Shown here piece by piece: positions 1-8,169 of a stretch of DNA of 64,000 nucleotides. Positions within the stretch are counted from its first letter, which is position 1. The number at the start of each line of letters is the position of its first letter. Under the pieces are notes generated by a model. It had not been told where the DNA came from. It saw nothing but the letters and a program-made list of their open reading frames with translations, and searched no databases. The DNA is from Chlamydiales bacterium (lineage in GTDB: Bacteria > Chlamydiota > Chlamydiia > Chlamydiales > JAAKFR01). Location of the stretch: contig JACKPM010000002.1 of NCBI GenBank assembly GCA_024233495.1, positions 255,648 through 319,647 on the forward strand, in the 5' to 3' direction. A program made the position numbers and the translations under genes.

Positions 1-263
1 AAATCCGTGTAAAAAATGAGCTGGGACTACACACCCGTCCTGCAACGATGATCGTTAAAATTCTTCAAGAGTTTAAAAGTCGCGTTACCTTCACGTATAG
101 AAAAGAGAGCATTGACGCGAAAAGTATTTTGAGTATTTTGATGCTCGCTGTTCAAAAAAATAGCATTTTGACGGTAAAAATTGAGGGAGAGGATGCTCAG
201 GCTGCAATGAAGCGGCTTGAGGAGGCATTCGACGACTGCTTTGGCGAGAGGCTAGAAGGATGA
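1..263 (+). CDS. ptsH: HPr phosphocarrier protein, 5' end outside the window
   Basis: HPr is the small cytoplasmic phosphocarrier that takes phosphate from enzyme I and passes it to EIIA proteins. The reading frame is already open at base 3 and reads KNELGLHTRPA, the HPr active-site motif whose histidine (codon 30-32) is phosphorylated by enzyme I. Further on, IDAKSILSILMLA matches the regulatory helix with the Ser46 position of other HPr proteins. The ATG at base 48 lies downstream of the active site, so it is not the start; the true start is off the left edge. The stop overlaps the ptsI start by 4 bases (ATGA), so the two genes are translationally coupled. No sugar-specific PTS permease is visible in the window, which fits a regulatory (nitrogen-type) PTS together with the two ptsN genes near 21.4-22.5 kb. 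Confidence 0.93.
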   Translation, partial: IRVKNELGLHTRPATMIVKILQEFKSRVTFTYRKESIDAKSILSILMLAVQKNSILTVKIEGEDAQAAMKRLEEAFDDCFGERLEG

Positions 264-2005
264 AAAAGGAGATTTGTCTTTGCGGCTATCCTATCTGTCC
301 TGGCATTGCAATTGGCAAATCTTTCAATTTTGTACGTGATGAAGAGAAAATTCCCGAATTCACAGTTGCTGAGAAAGACATCGATGGTGAAGTGGCCCGT
401 TACTACACTGCTCTGAAACGCTCTCGCCGCGACTTGCTTATACTTCAAAGGCGGCTAAAGAAAGAGGGAGGGACGCAATCAGTCGACATCCTCAATGCGC
501 ATTTGGAAATCACGCGCGATCCACTGATGACAGAGCAAGTGGAAAGCGAGATCCGGAAAAAAAAGAAGAACCCTGAGTATGTATTCAAGTCGGTGATTGG
601 AGAGTATGAAAAGAAATTTAGCAAGATCACTGATCAGTTCTTCCAAGAGCGCGTCCAAGACTTCCAAGATATCTCAAGGCGCGTGATCCGTCATTTAAGC
701 CAAAAGAAGAAGGTGTCGCTTGCTGACTTAGAGGAGTCGGTTATCATCTTTGCGCATGAACTTTTGCCCTCTGACACAGCAGAAGCAAAGAGCGATTGCA
801 TTGAAGCGTTTGTCACGCGTAGCGGTTCTGAAACGTCTCATGTGGCCATTATGGCGCGAGCAAAAGGAATCCCTTTTGTCTCAAAGGTGAATTTCCCCGA
901 TACAATCGACGCCTCTGTTGTCATCGTAGATGGTACGACTGGAAGTGTAATTTTAAATCCCTCCCAAAGCACCTTAGAATACTACAAAAAGGAGCAGAAA
1001 ATGCTCACGGTAAAGGCAAAAGGGCTGCAACAAAGTGGGAGTCTTGGTGCAGAAACCATAGATGGACATCGCGTGCGGCTCCTCGCTAATGTGGAGATGT
1101 TCAACGAGCTTGATTCGCTTCAAAAATATGGTGGTGAGGGAGTTGGTCTTTTCCGCTCTGAATACCTCTTTTTGGCACGCGATGCTTTTCCTACAGAGGA
1201 GGAGCAGTTTCTCGTTTATCGCAGCATTGTAGAGAAGGTAAACGGCTACCCGTGTGTGATCCGCACCTTTGACATTGGTGGAGATAAACTCGGCAACTTC
1301 TATCCCACCAGATGTGAGAAAAACCCCTTTCTTGGCTGCCGTGCGATTCGCCTTATGTTACAAGAGCGTACTGCTTTTAAAACGCAAATGCGCGCTATTT
1401 TACGTGCAAGTGCCTTTGGAGATGTTGCGATTCTTTTTCCAATGATTTCAGGTTTGATGGAGCTGCGTGAAGCGAAAGTAATTTTAGAAGAAGCGAAAGA
1501 GGAGTTAAAAAAGAAAGGCATCCCCTTCGAACAAAACATGCCCATTGGATGCATGATTGAAGTGCCCTCTGCGGCTATTGCAGCAGATATTTTGGCAAAA
1601 GAGTGTGACTTTCTCTCCATTGGCACTAACGACCTTGTGCAGTACTCTCTTGCAGTAGATCGAGGAAATCCTACGATGAGCTATCTCTATACACCTGCGC
1701 ACCCAAGTGTGATCCGCCTCCTCAGTTTCGTGGTAAAAGCTGCCTCTGAGGCGCGTAAGCCGATTGCTGTGTGTGGTGAGATTGCAGCTGATCCTCGCTT
1801 CACGGCGCTTCTCTTGGGGCTTGGAGTGAAGGAGTTTTCCATCGCCTCTCCCTCTCTTCCCCTCATCAAGAACATTATCCGTCGCACCTCGATTGTTGAG
1901 GCCACGGCCCTCGCGGAGAGCATCCTTACTCTTGAGACTTACCTCGAAATCGAAGAGGCTCTTGAGGAATTCTATAATAAAATTCAATCAGCATTTCCTT
2001 TATAG
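260..2005 (+). CDS. ptsI: PTS phosphoenolpyruvate-protein phosphotransferase (enzyme I)
   Basis: Enzyme I transfers phosphate from phosphoenolpyruvate to HPr. The protein is 581 residues, normal for the family. The phosphohistidine swivel domain carries SGSETSHVAIMARA, with the catalytic histidine at about residue 194. The C-terminal PEP-binding barrel shows FRSEYLFL, RTFDIGGDK, GCRAIRLML and a stretch from IEVPSAA to GTNDL, followed by AVCGEIAAD with the acid/base cysteine. All key residues appear present. The ATG overlaps the HPr stop by 4 bases, giving a ptsHI operon. The gene is followed by a MITE copy and then the convergent ybaB-dnaX pair, as around the corresponding C. trachomatis genes. 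Confidence 0.96.
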   Translation: MKKEICLCGYPICPGIAIGKSFNFVRDEEKIPEFTVAEKDIDGEVARYYTALKRSRRDLLILQRRLKKEGGTQSVDILNAHLEITRDPLMTEQVESEIRKKKKNPEYVFKSVIGEYEKKFSKITDQFFQERVQDFQDISRRVIRHLSQKKKVSLADLEESVIIFAHELLPSDTAEAKSDCIEAFVTRSGSETSHVAIMARAKGIPFVSKVNFPDTIDASVVIVDGTTGSVILNPSQSTLEYYKKEQKMLTVKAKGLQQSGSLGAETIDGHRVRLLANVEMFNELDSLQKYGGEGVGLFRSEYLFLARDAFPTEEEQFLVYRSIVEKVNGYPCVIRTFDIGGDKLGNFYPTRCEKNPFLGCRAIRLMLQERTAFKTQMRAILRASAFGDVAILFPMISGLMELREAKVILEEAKEELKKKGIPFEQNMPIGCMIEVPSAAIAADILAKECDFLSIGTNDLVQYSLAVDRGNPTMSYLYTPAHPSVIRLLSFVVKAASEARKPIAVCGEIAADPRFTALLLGLGVKEFSIASPSLPLIKNIIRRTSIVEATALAESILTLETYLEIEEALEEFYNKIQSAFPL

Positions 2006-2033
2006 GAACTTGATTCAAGTGTTGTGTAGTAAG

Positions 2034-2195
2034 TATAGTCAAATCGGTTGAAAATTTTACAAACTCATGGCAGATAGAAAAGCCAAAGTAAGCGCAAAGT
2101 TCGACTTAGACTATTTATGGTCTATGAGAAGGAGCACGATTTTTGGTGAAGGCAAATGGTATGAATTTGCAAAATTTTCAACCGATTTAACTATA
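2034..2195. repeat. MITE-like element, family 1, copy A (162 bp)
   Basis: The element begins TATAGTCAAATCGGTTGAAA and ends with its inverted complement (TTTCAACCGATTTAACTATA), with one mismatch in the terminal repeat. The inverted repeats are about 30 bp and the interior is shared with three other copies at 22568, 24039 and 54542. Length and ends are nearly constant, as expected for a non-autonomous transposon. Reading frames inside it are not genes. It fills most of the gap between ptsI and the end of ybaB; the remaining bases to 2312 show only a 12-bp palindrome (AGGACTAGTCCT). Confidence 0.85.
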
Positions 2196-2312
2196 ATTTT
2201 CGCAATCTCTTTCCTTAAACACTTCCTAGCTAAGGGCTTTATCCTCAATAAGGCATATTTTTCCTGTTAAAATGAGGACTAGTCCTGTAGGTTAAAAGTC
2301 TTATGAAACTGT

Positions 2313-2621
2313 CTAGAAGCCCATGCCGGGGGGAAGGCCTGGGAAGCCACCCATATCGGGAGTCTCTTTCTCAAGTTGTTTGCACGCATCTTTGTAAGCA
2401 GCGCGTACAAGATCTTCAAGACCCTCTACATCTTCTGGGTCGACGCACTCGGGTTTGATCGCAATCTTAGTCATCTCATGCTCGCCATTTAGCGTAATCG
2501 AGACTAGACCTCCACCTGCAGTTCCAGTGGCAGTAGCCCCTTTTATCTGCGCTTGCATCTCTTCCATCTTCTCACGAAATCTCTTCGCTTCTTTCTTCTT
2601 CTTAGCAAATCCGCTTCCCAT
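2313..2621 (-). CDS. ybaB: YbaB/EbfC family nucleoid-associated protein
   Basis: This 102-residue protein belongs to the YbaB/EbfC family of small DNA-binding, nucleoid-associated dimers. The N terminus is basic and helical (KKKKEAKRFREKMEEMQAQ), followed by the usual glycine-containing segment TGTAGGGLVSITLNGEHEM and the family-typical DPEDVEGLEDLVRAAYKDA helix. The C-terminal tail is rich in Gly, Pro and Met, also seen in other members. The start lies one base downstream of the dnaX stop on the same strand, so it is co-transcribed with dnaX, an arrangement conserved from Gram-positives to chlamydiae. Confidence 0.92.
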   Translation of the reverse strand: MGSGFAKKKKEAKRFREKMEEMQAQIKGATATGTAGGGLVSITLNGEHEMTKIAIKPECVDPEDVEGLEDLVRAAYKDACKQLEKETPDMGGFPGLPPGMGF

Positions 2622-2622
2622 A

Positions 2623-3966
2623 CTATTTCTTCAAAGATCCATTTAATTCTTTCGCTGCAAAACGCATGACAGTGTCGATGCGGCTTTGCGGCACAGTTTC
2701 ATTACTTTTTGGTTTTTCAGCCGGTTTAGGCTTTTCATGACTCTTCGGTTTTTCGACAACCTTCGGCCTCTCAGCTGGCATAGGTTTTTCGTGCGGCGTG
2801 GGTCTTGCAGTAGCTTGAGACCTTGCCTCTGGTTCGGGTGTTTCGATTGGTTTGGGCTCAGTGCCATTAAGCCTTTCAAGTAGCTCCTCATTGGTAATGC
2901 GCTTTTTTGTCTGAATAATTTGCAGAAGCGCCATCTCAATGGCAATACGCTCAGAAGGGGTGGACTTGAGGCTTTGCTCAGTCTCAATGAGGAGTTCTAA
3001 GATGTGCAAAAGTTGCGCCTCAGTATAGATGCGCACTGAAGAGGCGAGCAGCTCATCGTGGCAGTGCACGCCCGTTTTGATAAGAAGCAATGACCGGTAG
3101 TGCTGCAACAGCTCTTCAAGGAAGCTCGCAGGGTGTTTGCCCAGCGTGAACACTTCGTGCGCAATCTCGAATGCGGCCTTATAATCGGTTTGCACCACAG
3201 CAGCGTCGAGTTGAAAGAGAAGCTCTTGAGGGGGAAGTCCGAGAATGTCGCAGACACTCTCCTCTGTGAGCGTACCCTCTTGAAAGGCGATCACTTGATC
3301 GAGCAGGGACTCAGCATCGCGTAAACTCCCTTCAGCTCGCTTTGCAACAATCGAGAGTGCGCGCTCTTCAAAAGTCATAGAGAGATCTTCACAAATCTCC
3401 GCTAACTTTTTCTCAATCTCCTCTGTCGTGATACGACGCAAGTTAAAGCGCTGGCATCTACTAAGGATGGTGGCTGGAATTTTGTGTGGCTCAGTTGTAG
3501 CAAAGAAGAATTTGACGTTGCTCGGTGGCTCTTCCAACGTTTTAAGGAGAGCGTTAAACGCTTCCTTCGTCAGCATGTGTACCTCGTCGATCAAATAGAT
3601 TTTATACCGACTTGAAGAGGGCGCAAATTTGATTGCCTCATTGATCTGCCGAATATCTTCAATGCCGCGGTGAGATGCACCATCGATCTCCAAAACATCA
3701 ATCGCTTCACTTCTTGCAATTTCGAGGCAAGAAGAACAGCTTCCGCACGGCTCAAATCCTTGCAGATTTTTGCAATTCAAAGCTTTGGCAAATAAACGGG
3801 CGAGAGTCGTTTTTCCTGTGCCCCGTGTGCCACAAAAAAGATAGGCCTGCGCTACACGTCCTTTTTGCATTGCATGGATAAGGGTTGTGACAACAGCCTT
3901 TTGTCCAATGACTTCACTAAATTTTTGAGGGCGGTATTTCCGGGCCAATACTTGATATTCTGGCAT
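2623..3966 (-). CDS. dnaX: DNA polymerase III subunit gamma/tau
   Basis: DnaX is the ATPase of the clamp loader. The 447-residue protein has Walker A FCGTRGTGKTT (about residues 45-54), the four-cysteine zinc module CKNLQGFEPCGSCSSC (65-80), Walker B YLIDEVHML (about 124-132) and sensor/arginine-finger SRC (169-171). The oligomerisation domain III runs to about residue 360. It is followed by a low-complexity tail rich in Pro, Glu and Lys with repeated EKPK units and a short terminal helix. The tail is shorter than the tau region of E. coli. A frameshift heptamer lies at codons 353-355, at the end of domain III (separate entry). The gene is coupled to ybaB and divergent from the PgpH-like gene. 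Confidence 0.95.
   Translation of the reverse strand: MPEYQVLARKYRPQKFSEVIGQKAVVTTLIHAMQKGRVAQAYLFCGTRGTGKTTLARLFAKALNCKNLQGFEPCGSCSSCLEIARSEAIDVLEIDGASHRGIEDIRQINEAIKFAPSSSRYKIYLIDEVHMLTKEAFNALLKTLEEPPSNVKFFFATTEPHKIPATILSRCQRFNLRRITTEEIEKKLAEICEDLSMTFEERALSIVAKRAEGSLRDAESLLDQVIAFQEGTLTEESVCDILGLPPQELLFQLDAAVVQTDYKAAFEIAHEVFTLGKHPASFLEELLQHYRSLLLIKTGVHCHDELLASSVRIYTEAQLLHILELLIETEQSLKSTPSERIAIEMALLQIIQTKKRITNEELLERLNGTEPKPIETPEPEARSQATARPTPHEKPMPAERPKVVEKPKSHEKPKPAEKPKSNETVPQSRIDTVMRFAAKELNGSLKK
2902..2908 (-). promoter_or_regulatory. Probable -1 programmed frameshift heptamer in dnaX
   Basis: On the minus strand codons 353-355 of dnaX read ACA AAA AAG, forming the canonical A_AAA_AAG slippery heptamer in the correct phase. 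A -1 slip would add Ala-His-Tyr-Gln and then meet TGA, giving a product of about 359 residues that ends right after domain III. This mirrors the E. coli dnaX frameshift that makes gamma from the tau frame. I see no convincing stimulatory hairpin, so use of the site is inferred. Confidence 0.55.
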
Positions 3967-4020
3967 AGGGGAGAAGTATAGAATTTTACGAAAATGGTGT
4001 CATCCACTATTCTGTGTGGA

Positions 4021-6216
4021 ATGGATGATCATCTCTCCGAGAGTGGGGAGTCGTCTCTGGACGATGACCTAAGTGAATTGCGCTTTTCTCGGACGCAGAG
4101 TTACTTCGACAAGAGCTATACGATCCGCTGGATTATTGGAATTCTCTTTGCTGTCGTGCTTTTCTTTTTTCTGCACTTTCGAGAGTCTTACGTAGAGACG
4201 CTTGATCTTGGGCAAGAGGCGCGCCGCTATGTTGTAGCGCAAGTCGACTTCTCTTTTCCCGATGAAGAGGCCACTATTGTCCTGCGGCAGGAGGCCGCAT
4301 ATGCAATCGGCTCTGTCTACCGACTGAGTGAGCGAGAGATTCAACAGCAGGCGACTGACTTTCAAAAATATGTAACTCAAAACAGTGCAGGAAAAGAGAG
4401 CTGGAAGAAGATAGAAGAGGAGTCGCAGTTTGACGACGTGGCCCTTGCCTTGAGCCTTTTTACGGAAGCACTCAATGAGAGCCGCTTCTCCGATGAGCGC
4501 ACGGTGAATCAAGTCAACCAAATGCCCGCTTCTGATTTGCCCGTGCCTGCCCACTACTTCTATGCCTTTGTCCCTCCTCGCGTAGGCTCTAAAGTACATC
4601 TCCCAGAAGGCTTTTGGGAGAGCTTGGAAAAAAAGAGTTTATTAAAGAGTGAGCTTCCAACTCCTGTTCTCGAGTTTTTAGCTGATTTTTTGAAGGAAAG
4701 GAAGTGGTCATTCGAAGTGGACCAAGGAGTGGAATACACGTTGCGCAAGGTCGCGCAGAGGCAGGTCGAACAGAAGCACACCAAAGTGCGTGCAGGAGAG
4801 CGGCTCATCGATCAAGGTGAGAAGGCTACCACTCGGCACATTACCATGCTGCAGGCGATGAAAGAGCGTTTGCGTGACGAGCATAACATCTTCAGTCCCA
4901 TCACCATTTCAGGTACGATTTTGATCGTCTTCCTTATCTTGACTGTGGGTGTCGTCTACCTCAAGACGAGCAATCCTGAAGTGATCGGCTCGAATCAAAA
5001 GCTTGCACTGATGGTGACTATTTTCACCCTCACCATTCTTTTTGCAAAGAGTGTAGAATTTTTTTTAGTACGTGACTCAGGGCAATTCTTCAATTTAGTA
5101 CGTTTTCCCCTCTTTGTGCCGTTTGCAGCGATTTTGCTCAGTAGCTTGCTCCACACCCGGATTGCCGCCTTTGGCACCATCTTTCTGGTTGTGATTTTTG
5201 CGATGGGGCTTGCGGTAGAGACAGTGCCCTTCATCGTGATCAACGTGTTGACTGCTACTCTTGTCATCTTCACCAATCGCAAAGTGAGAAGGCGTAAAGA
5301 GATTTTTGCGGTTTGTGCTAAGGCGTGGCTTTGTGCCTTTTTGATTGCCTTCTCCTTCAATCTCTATGACAACACAATTTTGAGTTTCACAGTGATTGGC
5401 GATCTTGTCAGCACTTTTGTCTTTATGCTTTTCACAAGCGTGCTCGTTGTGGGGCTCATACCCGTTCTTGAGTCACTCTTCCACATCATGACAGATATCA
5501 CGTTGATGGAGTTTTTGGATCCAAGCAACGAACTTTTACGCCGCCTGACTATTGAGGCACCGGGCACATATCAGCACAGCGTTGTAGTGGGTAATTTAGC
5601 GGAGGCAGCGGCTACCTCTATTGGAGCAAACGGTCTTTTCTGTCGCGTCGCAACGCAGTATCATGATATTGGGAAGCTCGCTAACCCGCAATATTTCACA
5701 GAGAACCAGATGGGGGGGATGGACATGCACCAGCTCCTTACGCCTCTTGAGTCGGCGCAAGTGATCATTACCCATGTGAGTGAGGGAGTCGCCCTTGCAA
5801 GGAAGGTGGGTCTTCCGGAAAAGTTTATTGATGTGATCAAAGAGCACCACGGCACTACGCTCGTCTATTACTTCTACCACAAGCAGCTTGAGATGATGGG
5901 AGGGGATAAAGGGCGTGTCGATCAGAGTGATTTCCGCTATAGCGGCCCTAAGCCGCGCACAAAAGAGTCCACAATTATTATGATTGCCGATACACTAGAA
6001 GCGGCTTCTCGTTGTCTGGATTCCTATACAGAAGAGACTGTGAGCGAATTGATCGATGGGTTGATCGCTCAAAAGGTGGAAGATGGACAGTTTGATGACT
6101 CACTCCTCACATTTGAGGAATTGGGAATTGTGAAGTCTGTGCTTCTCAAGACGTTATTGGCTGCAAGCCATCCCCGCGTCAAATACCCGAAGCACAACCC
6201 TGGTGAGGAAGGATAG
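4021..6216 (+). CDS. PgpH-like membrane HD phosphohydrolase (7TMR-HD family)
   Basis: Proteins of this architecture (YqfF/PgpH) are membrane-bound cyclic-di-AMP phosphodiesterases in Firmicutes. Counting from ATG 4021, there is one membrane helix at about residues 33-53, a large extracytoplasmic region to about 300, a block of hydrophobic helices to about 480, and a cytoplasmic HD domain. The HD domain shows GTYQHSVVVGNLAEAAA (metal-binding His about 519), QYHDIGKLANP (HD pair about 547-548) and later THVSEG and KEHHGTT. An upstream in-frame ATG at 3994 is possible. I prefer 4021 because a TATTCT hexamer lies 7 bases before it. The stop overlaps the next gene by one base. Cyclic-di-AMP as substrate is inferred from the family only. 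Confidence 0.85.
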   Translation: MDDHLSESGESSLDDDLSELRFSRTQSYFDKSYTIRWIIGILFAVVLFFFLHFRESYVETLDLGQEARRYVVAQVDFSFPDEEATIVLRQEAAYAIGSVYRLSEREIQQQATDFQKYVTQNSAGKESWKKIEEESQFDDVALALSLFTEALNESRFSDERTVNQVNQMPASDLPVPAHYFYAFVPPRVGSKVHLPEGFWESLEKKSLLKSELPTPVLEFLADFLKERKWSFEVDQGVEYTLRKVAQRQVEQKHTKVRAGERLIDQGEKATTRHITMLQAMKERLRDEHNIFSPITISGTILIVFLILTVGVVYLKTSNPEVIGSNQKLALMVTIFTLTILFAKSVEFFLVRDSGQFFNLVRFPLFVPFAAILLSSLLHTRIAAFGTIFLVVIFAMGLAVETVPFIVINVLTATLVIFTNRKVRRRKEIFAVCAKAWLCAFLIAFSFNLYDNTILSFTVIGDLVSTFVFMLFTSVLVVGLIPVLESLFHIMTDITLMEFLDPSNELLRRLTIEAPGTYQHSVVVGNLAEAAATSIGANGLFCRVATQYHDIGKLANPQYFTENQMGGMDMHQLLTPLESAQVIITHVSEGVALARKVGLPEKFIDVIKEHHGTTLVYYFYHKQLEMMGGDKGRVDQSDFRYSGPKPRTKESTIIMIADTLEAASRCLDSYTEETVSELIDGLIAQKVEDGQFDDSLLTFEELGIVKSVLLKTLLAASHPRVKYPKHNPGEEG

Positions 6217-6905
6217 TGTTTGATCTTGCTCTTGTGACAGGGGCCACGTCAGGCATTGGCAAGGCGCTTGTTCACCTATTGCACAAAAAGAAGATAGAAA
6301 CAGTTGGGTTAGGAAGCCGTGATGGTGACCTTTCGACCGAAGAAGGGCGGCAAGCAGTGCGTGCTCTTATTCGGGAAAAAAAACCCAACCTTGTGATCAA
6401 CTCAGCGGGTCTTGGCTTTTACGGCAGATCGATTGAGCTGCCACTTGGTGATTTGAACAAAATCATTGATGTGAATGTCAAGGCGGTGATGGAGATCACT
6501 TTAGAAGCGGCGCATGTTTTGCGCGATTCCCAAAAAAAAGGAGTGATCCTAAATGTCTCTTCGATTGGAGGGGAATTTCCTCTTCCTGGCCACGCTGTTT
6601 ATGGAGGCTCTAAAGCGTTTGTGACCAAATTTTCTGAGGCGCTTGACTACGAGATGAAGGGAGAGGGGATTCGTGTTCTGGCAAGCTGCCCTGGCATGGT
6701 TGCAACTGAGTTTTCCTCACGCGCTGCAAAAAAACGCGTAGAGCGCAAAGGTGCTTTCGTCCTTTCGGCAGAGCAAGCAGCTGCCACCATTTGGGGGCAG
6801 ATCGTGACAGGACGTACAGTGCACCTCTTTCCGTTTCGCTACAGACTTCTCTCTTTCTTGCCTTCCGCTTTATTAAAAAAAATGATCTACAAAAGAATGA
6901 CATGA
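6216..6905 (+). CDS. Short-chain dehydrogenase/reductase family protein
   Basis: This 229-residue protein is a classical SDR oxidoreductase. It has the nucleotide-binding motif TGATSGIGKAL near the N terminus, the NSAG motif, a conserved serine in LNVSSIGG and the catalytic YGGSK motif, followed by SCPGMVATEF. The C terminus is hydrophobic and basic (RLLSFLPSALLKKMIYKR), as in membrane-associated SDRs. The start is GTG, sharing one base with the stop of the upstream gene, and its own stop overlaps the helicase start by 4 bases, so the three genes form a tight operon. The substrate cannot be told from the sequence. Confidence 0.88.
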   Translation: MFDLALVTGATSGIGKALVHLLHKKKIETVGLGSRDGDLSTEEGRQAVRALIREKKPNLVINSAGLGFYGRSIELPLGDLNKIIDVNVKAVMEITLEAAHVLRDSQKKGVILNVSSIGGEFPLPGHAVYGGSKAFVTKFSEALDYEMKGEGIRVLASCPGMVATEFSSRAAKKRVERKGAFVLSAEQAAATIWGQIVTGRTVHLFPFRYRLLSFLPSALLKKMIYKRMT

Positions 6906-8026
6906 CCTTTGAAACTTTTGAACTCGATCCCCTTGTGCTTGACGCATTGCGAGAAATCGACTACACAAAACCTACACCCATCCAAGAGCAAACAATTCCT
7001 ATTGTATTGGGTGGACACGACCTCATCGCAACAGCAGAGACAGGCTCAGGAAAAACTGCTGCGTGTGCGATTCCCGTCTGCAGCCTTGTCGATGTGAAAT
7101 GCCACAAAATTCAAGGCTTGATTGTGGTGCCAACTCGCGAGCTTGCGCTTCAGTATGCAACAGAGACGCAGAAAATTGGGAAAGTAAAAAAAATTAGTAC
7201 CTTTGCTCTTTTTGGGGGGGAGGATATGGATCTGCAGCGCGCTAAATTGAAAGATGGCGTACACGTGCTCGTTGCCACACCAGGTCGCCTTATCGACCTT
7301 ATTTATTCCCGGCAGATCGATCTCACTGGTGTGACTACCCTCGTTCTTGACGAAGCTGACCAGATGCTCTCAATGGGCTTCATTGAGGATCTTGAGTTCA
7401 TCATGGATTGTCTCGTTCAGAAGCATCAAACGCTTCTCTTTTCTGCAACGATGCCAAAAGAGATTCAAGACATTGCAGTGACACGCATGAACAATGCACG
7501 GGAAATTCGTCTTATCAGCAAAAATCCCACGCCTGATCAATTGGAACACAAATTTGCATTTTGTAAAAATCCAGGGAAAAAGGAAGAGGAAGTGGTAAAG
7601 CTCCTCTCTCATCTTGAGATGAAGCAGTGCATCATCTTTGGCAACTCCCGTAGAGAAGTAGAAAAGCTGTGCCAACAGCTCAAGAAGCGTTTTGGGCCGA
7701 TGGAGTATTTGCACGGCGGCCTCACTCAAAATGTTCGCACCTCGATTACTTCAAAGTTCGCCCGGGGAAAGATCAAGTTTCTGATCGCCTCTGATGTGGC
7801 GGCCCGAGGTCTAGACTTCTCTAACGTCACACACGTGATCAATTTGCACTTCCCTCATGACCAAGAGAGCTACCTACACCGCTCGGGAAGAACAGGGCGA
7901 AAGGGAGCCAAAGGAACATGCATCACCTTTGTCTGCAAGCGTGAGCTCGGGAAGGTGAAGCGCCTCATGCACTACCTCAAACGGAAGAAGCCCGACTGGC
8001 TTGGTGCTCCTCCAACAGAGTTTTAG
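6902..8026 (+). CDS. DEAD-box RNA helicase
   Basis: This is an ATP-dependent RNA helicase of 374 residues. I place the start at ATG 6902 (MTFETFELDPLVLDAL), which overlaps the SDR stop by 4 bases; longer in-frame versions lie inside the SDR gene. Motifs in order are the Q motif (TPIQEQ), Walker A AETGSGKT, PTRELA, TPGR, DEAD, SAT, and in the second domain the FSNVTHVINLHFPHD region and HRSGRTGRKG. The C terminus is short, without the RNA-binding extensions of larger helicases, as in RhlE/RhlB-like minimal forms. Its TAG stop forms the left edge of a repeat element (8024-8169). Confidence 0.93.
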   Translation: MTFETFELDPLVLDALREIDYTKPTPIQEQTIPIVLGGHDLIATAETGSGKTAACAIPVCSLVDVKCHKIQGLIVVPTRELALQYATETQKIGKVKKISTFALFGGEDMDLQRAKLKDGVHVLVATPGRLIDLIYSRQIDLTGVTTLVLDEADQMLSMGFIEDLEFIMDCLVQKHQTLLFSATMPKEIQDIAVTRMNNAREIRLISKNPTPDQLEHKFAFCKNPGKKEEEVVKLLSHLEMKQCIIFGNSRREVEKLCQQLKKRFGPMEYLHGGLTQNVRTSITSKFARGKIKFLIASDVAARGLDFSNVTHVINLHFPHDQESYLHRSGRTGRKGAKGTCITFVCKRELGKVKRLMHYLKRKKPDWLGAPPTEF

Positions 8027-8169
8027 ATATAGCGGTTTGACTTTAAACGATAGAAATTTCTACACTGCAAAAACTTCTGGAGGATGCCATCTTCCCTTCA
8101 CCCATAATTGCGCATTTTGCCTAGAAAATCTCTCGCCTCACAAAGGAGAAAATTTGACGACACCATCTA
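8024..8169. repeat. Family 3 intergenic repeat between convergent stops
   Basis: The right end reads as TAGATGGTGTCGTCAAATTT on the minus strand and recurs at 19012 and 56908. It is followed inward by CTCCTTTGTGAGGCGAGAGA and a block containing AATTGCGCATTTTG, both shared with the 56908 copy. The left end (TAGATATAGCGGTTTGACTT) is a weak inverted match. The TAG stops of both flanking convergent genes coincide with the element ends. A role as bidirectional terminator or mobile relic is inference. Confidence 0.6.

Noticed and set aside
1505..1987. Long frame antisense to ptsI
   Set aside because: Shadow of a well-supported gene; no independent evidence.
2067..2270. Open frame inside and beyond MITE copy A
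   Set aside because: It consists mostly of repeat sequence that recurs elsewhere with different frames; no ribosome site or conserved protein pattern.
2274..2285. 12-bp palindrome AGGACTAGTCCT as a terminator
   Set aside because: There is no following T run on either strand, and the arms are too short.
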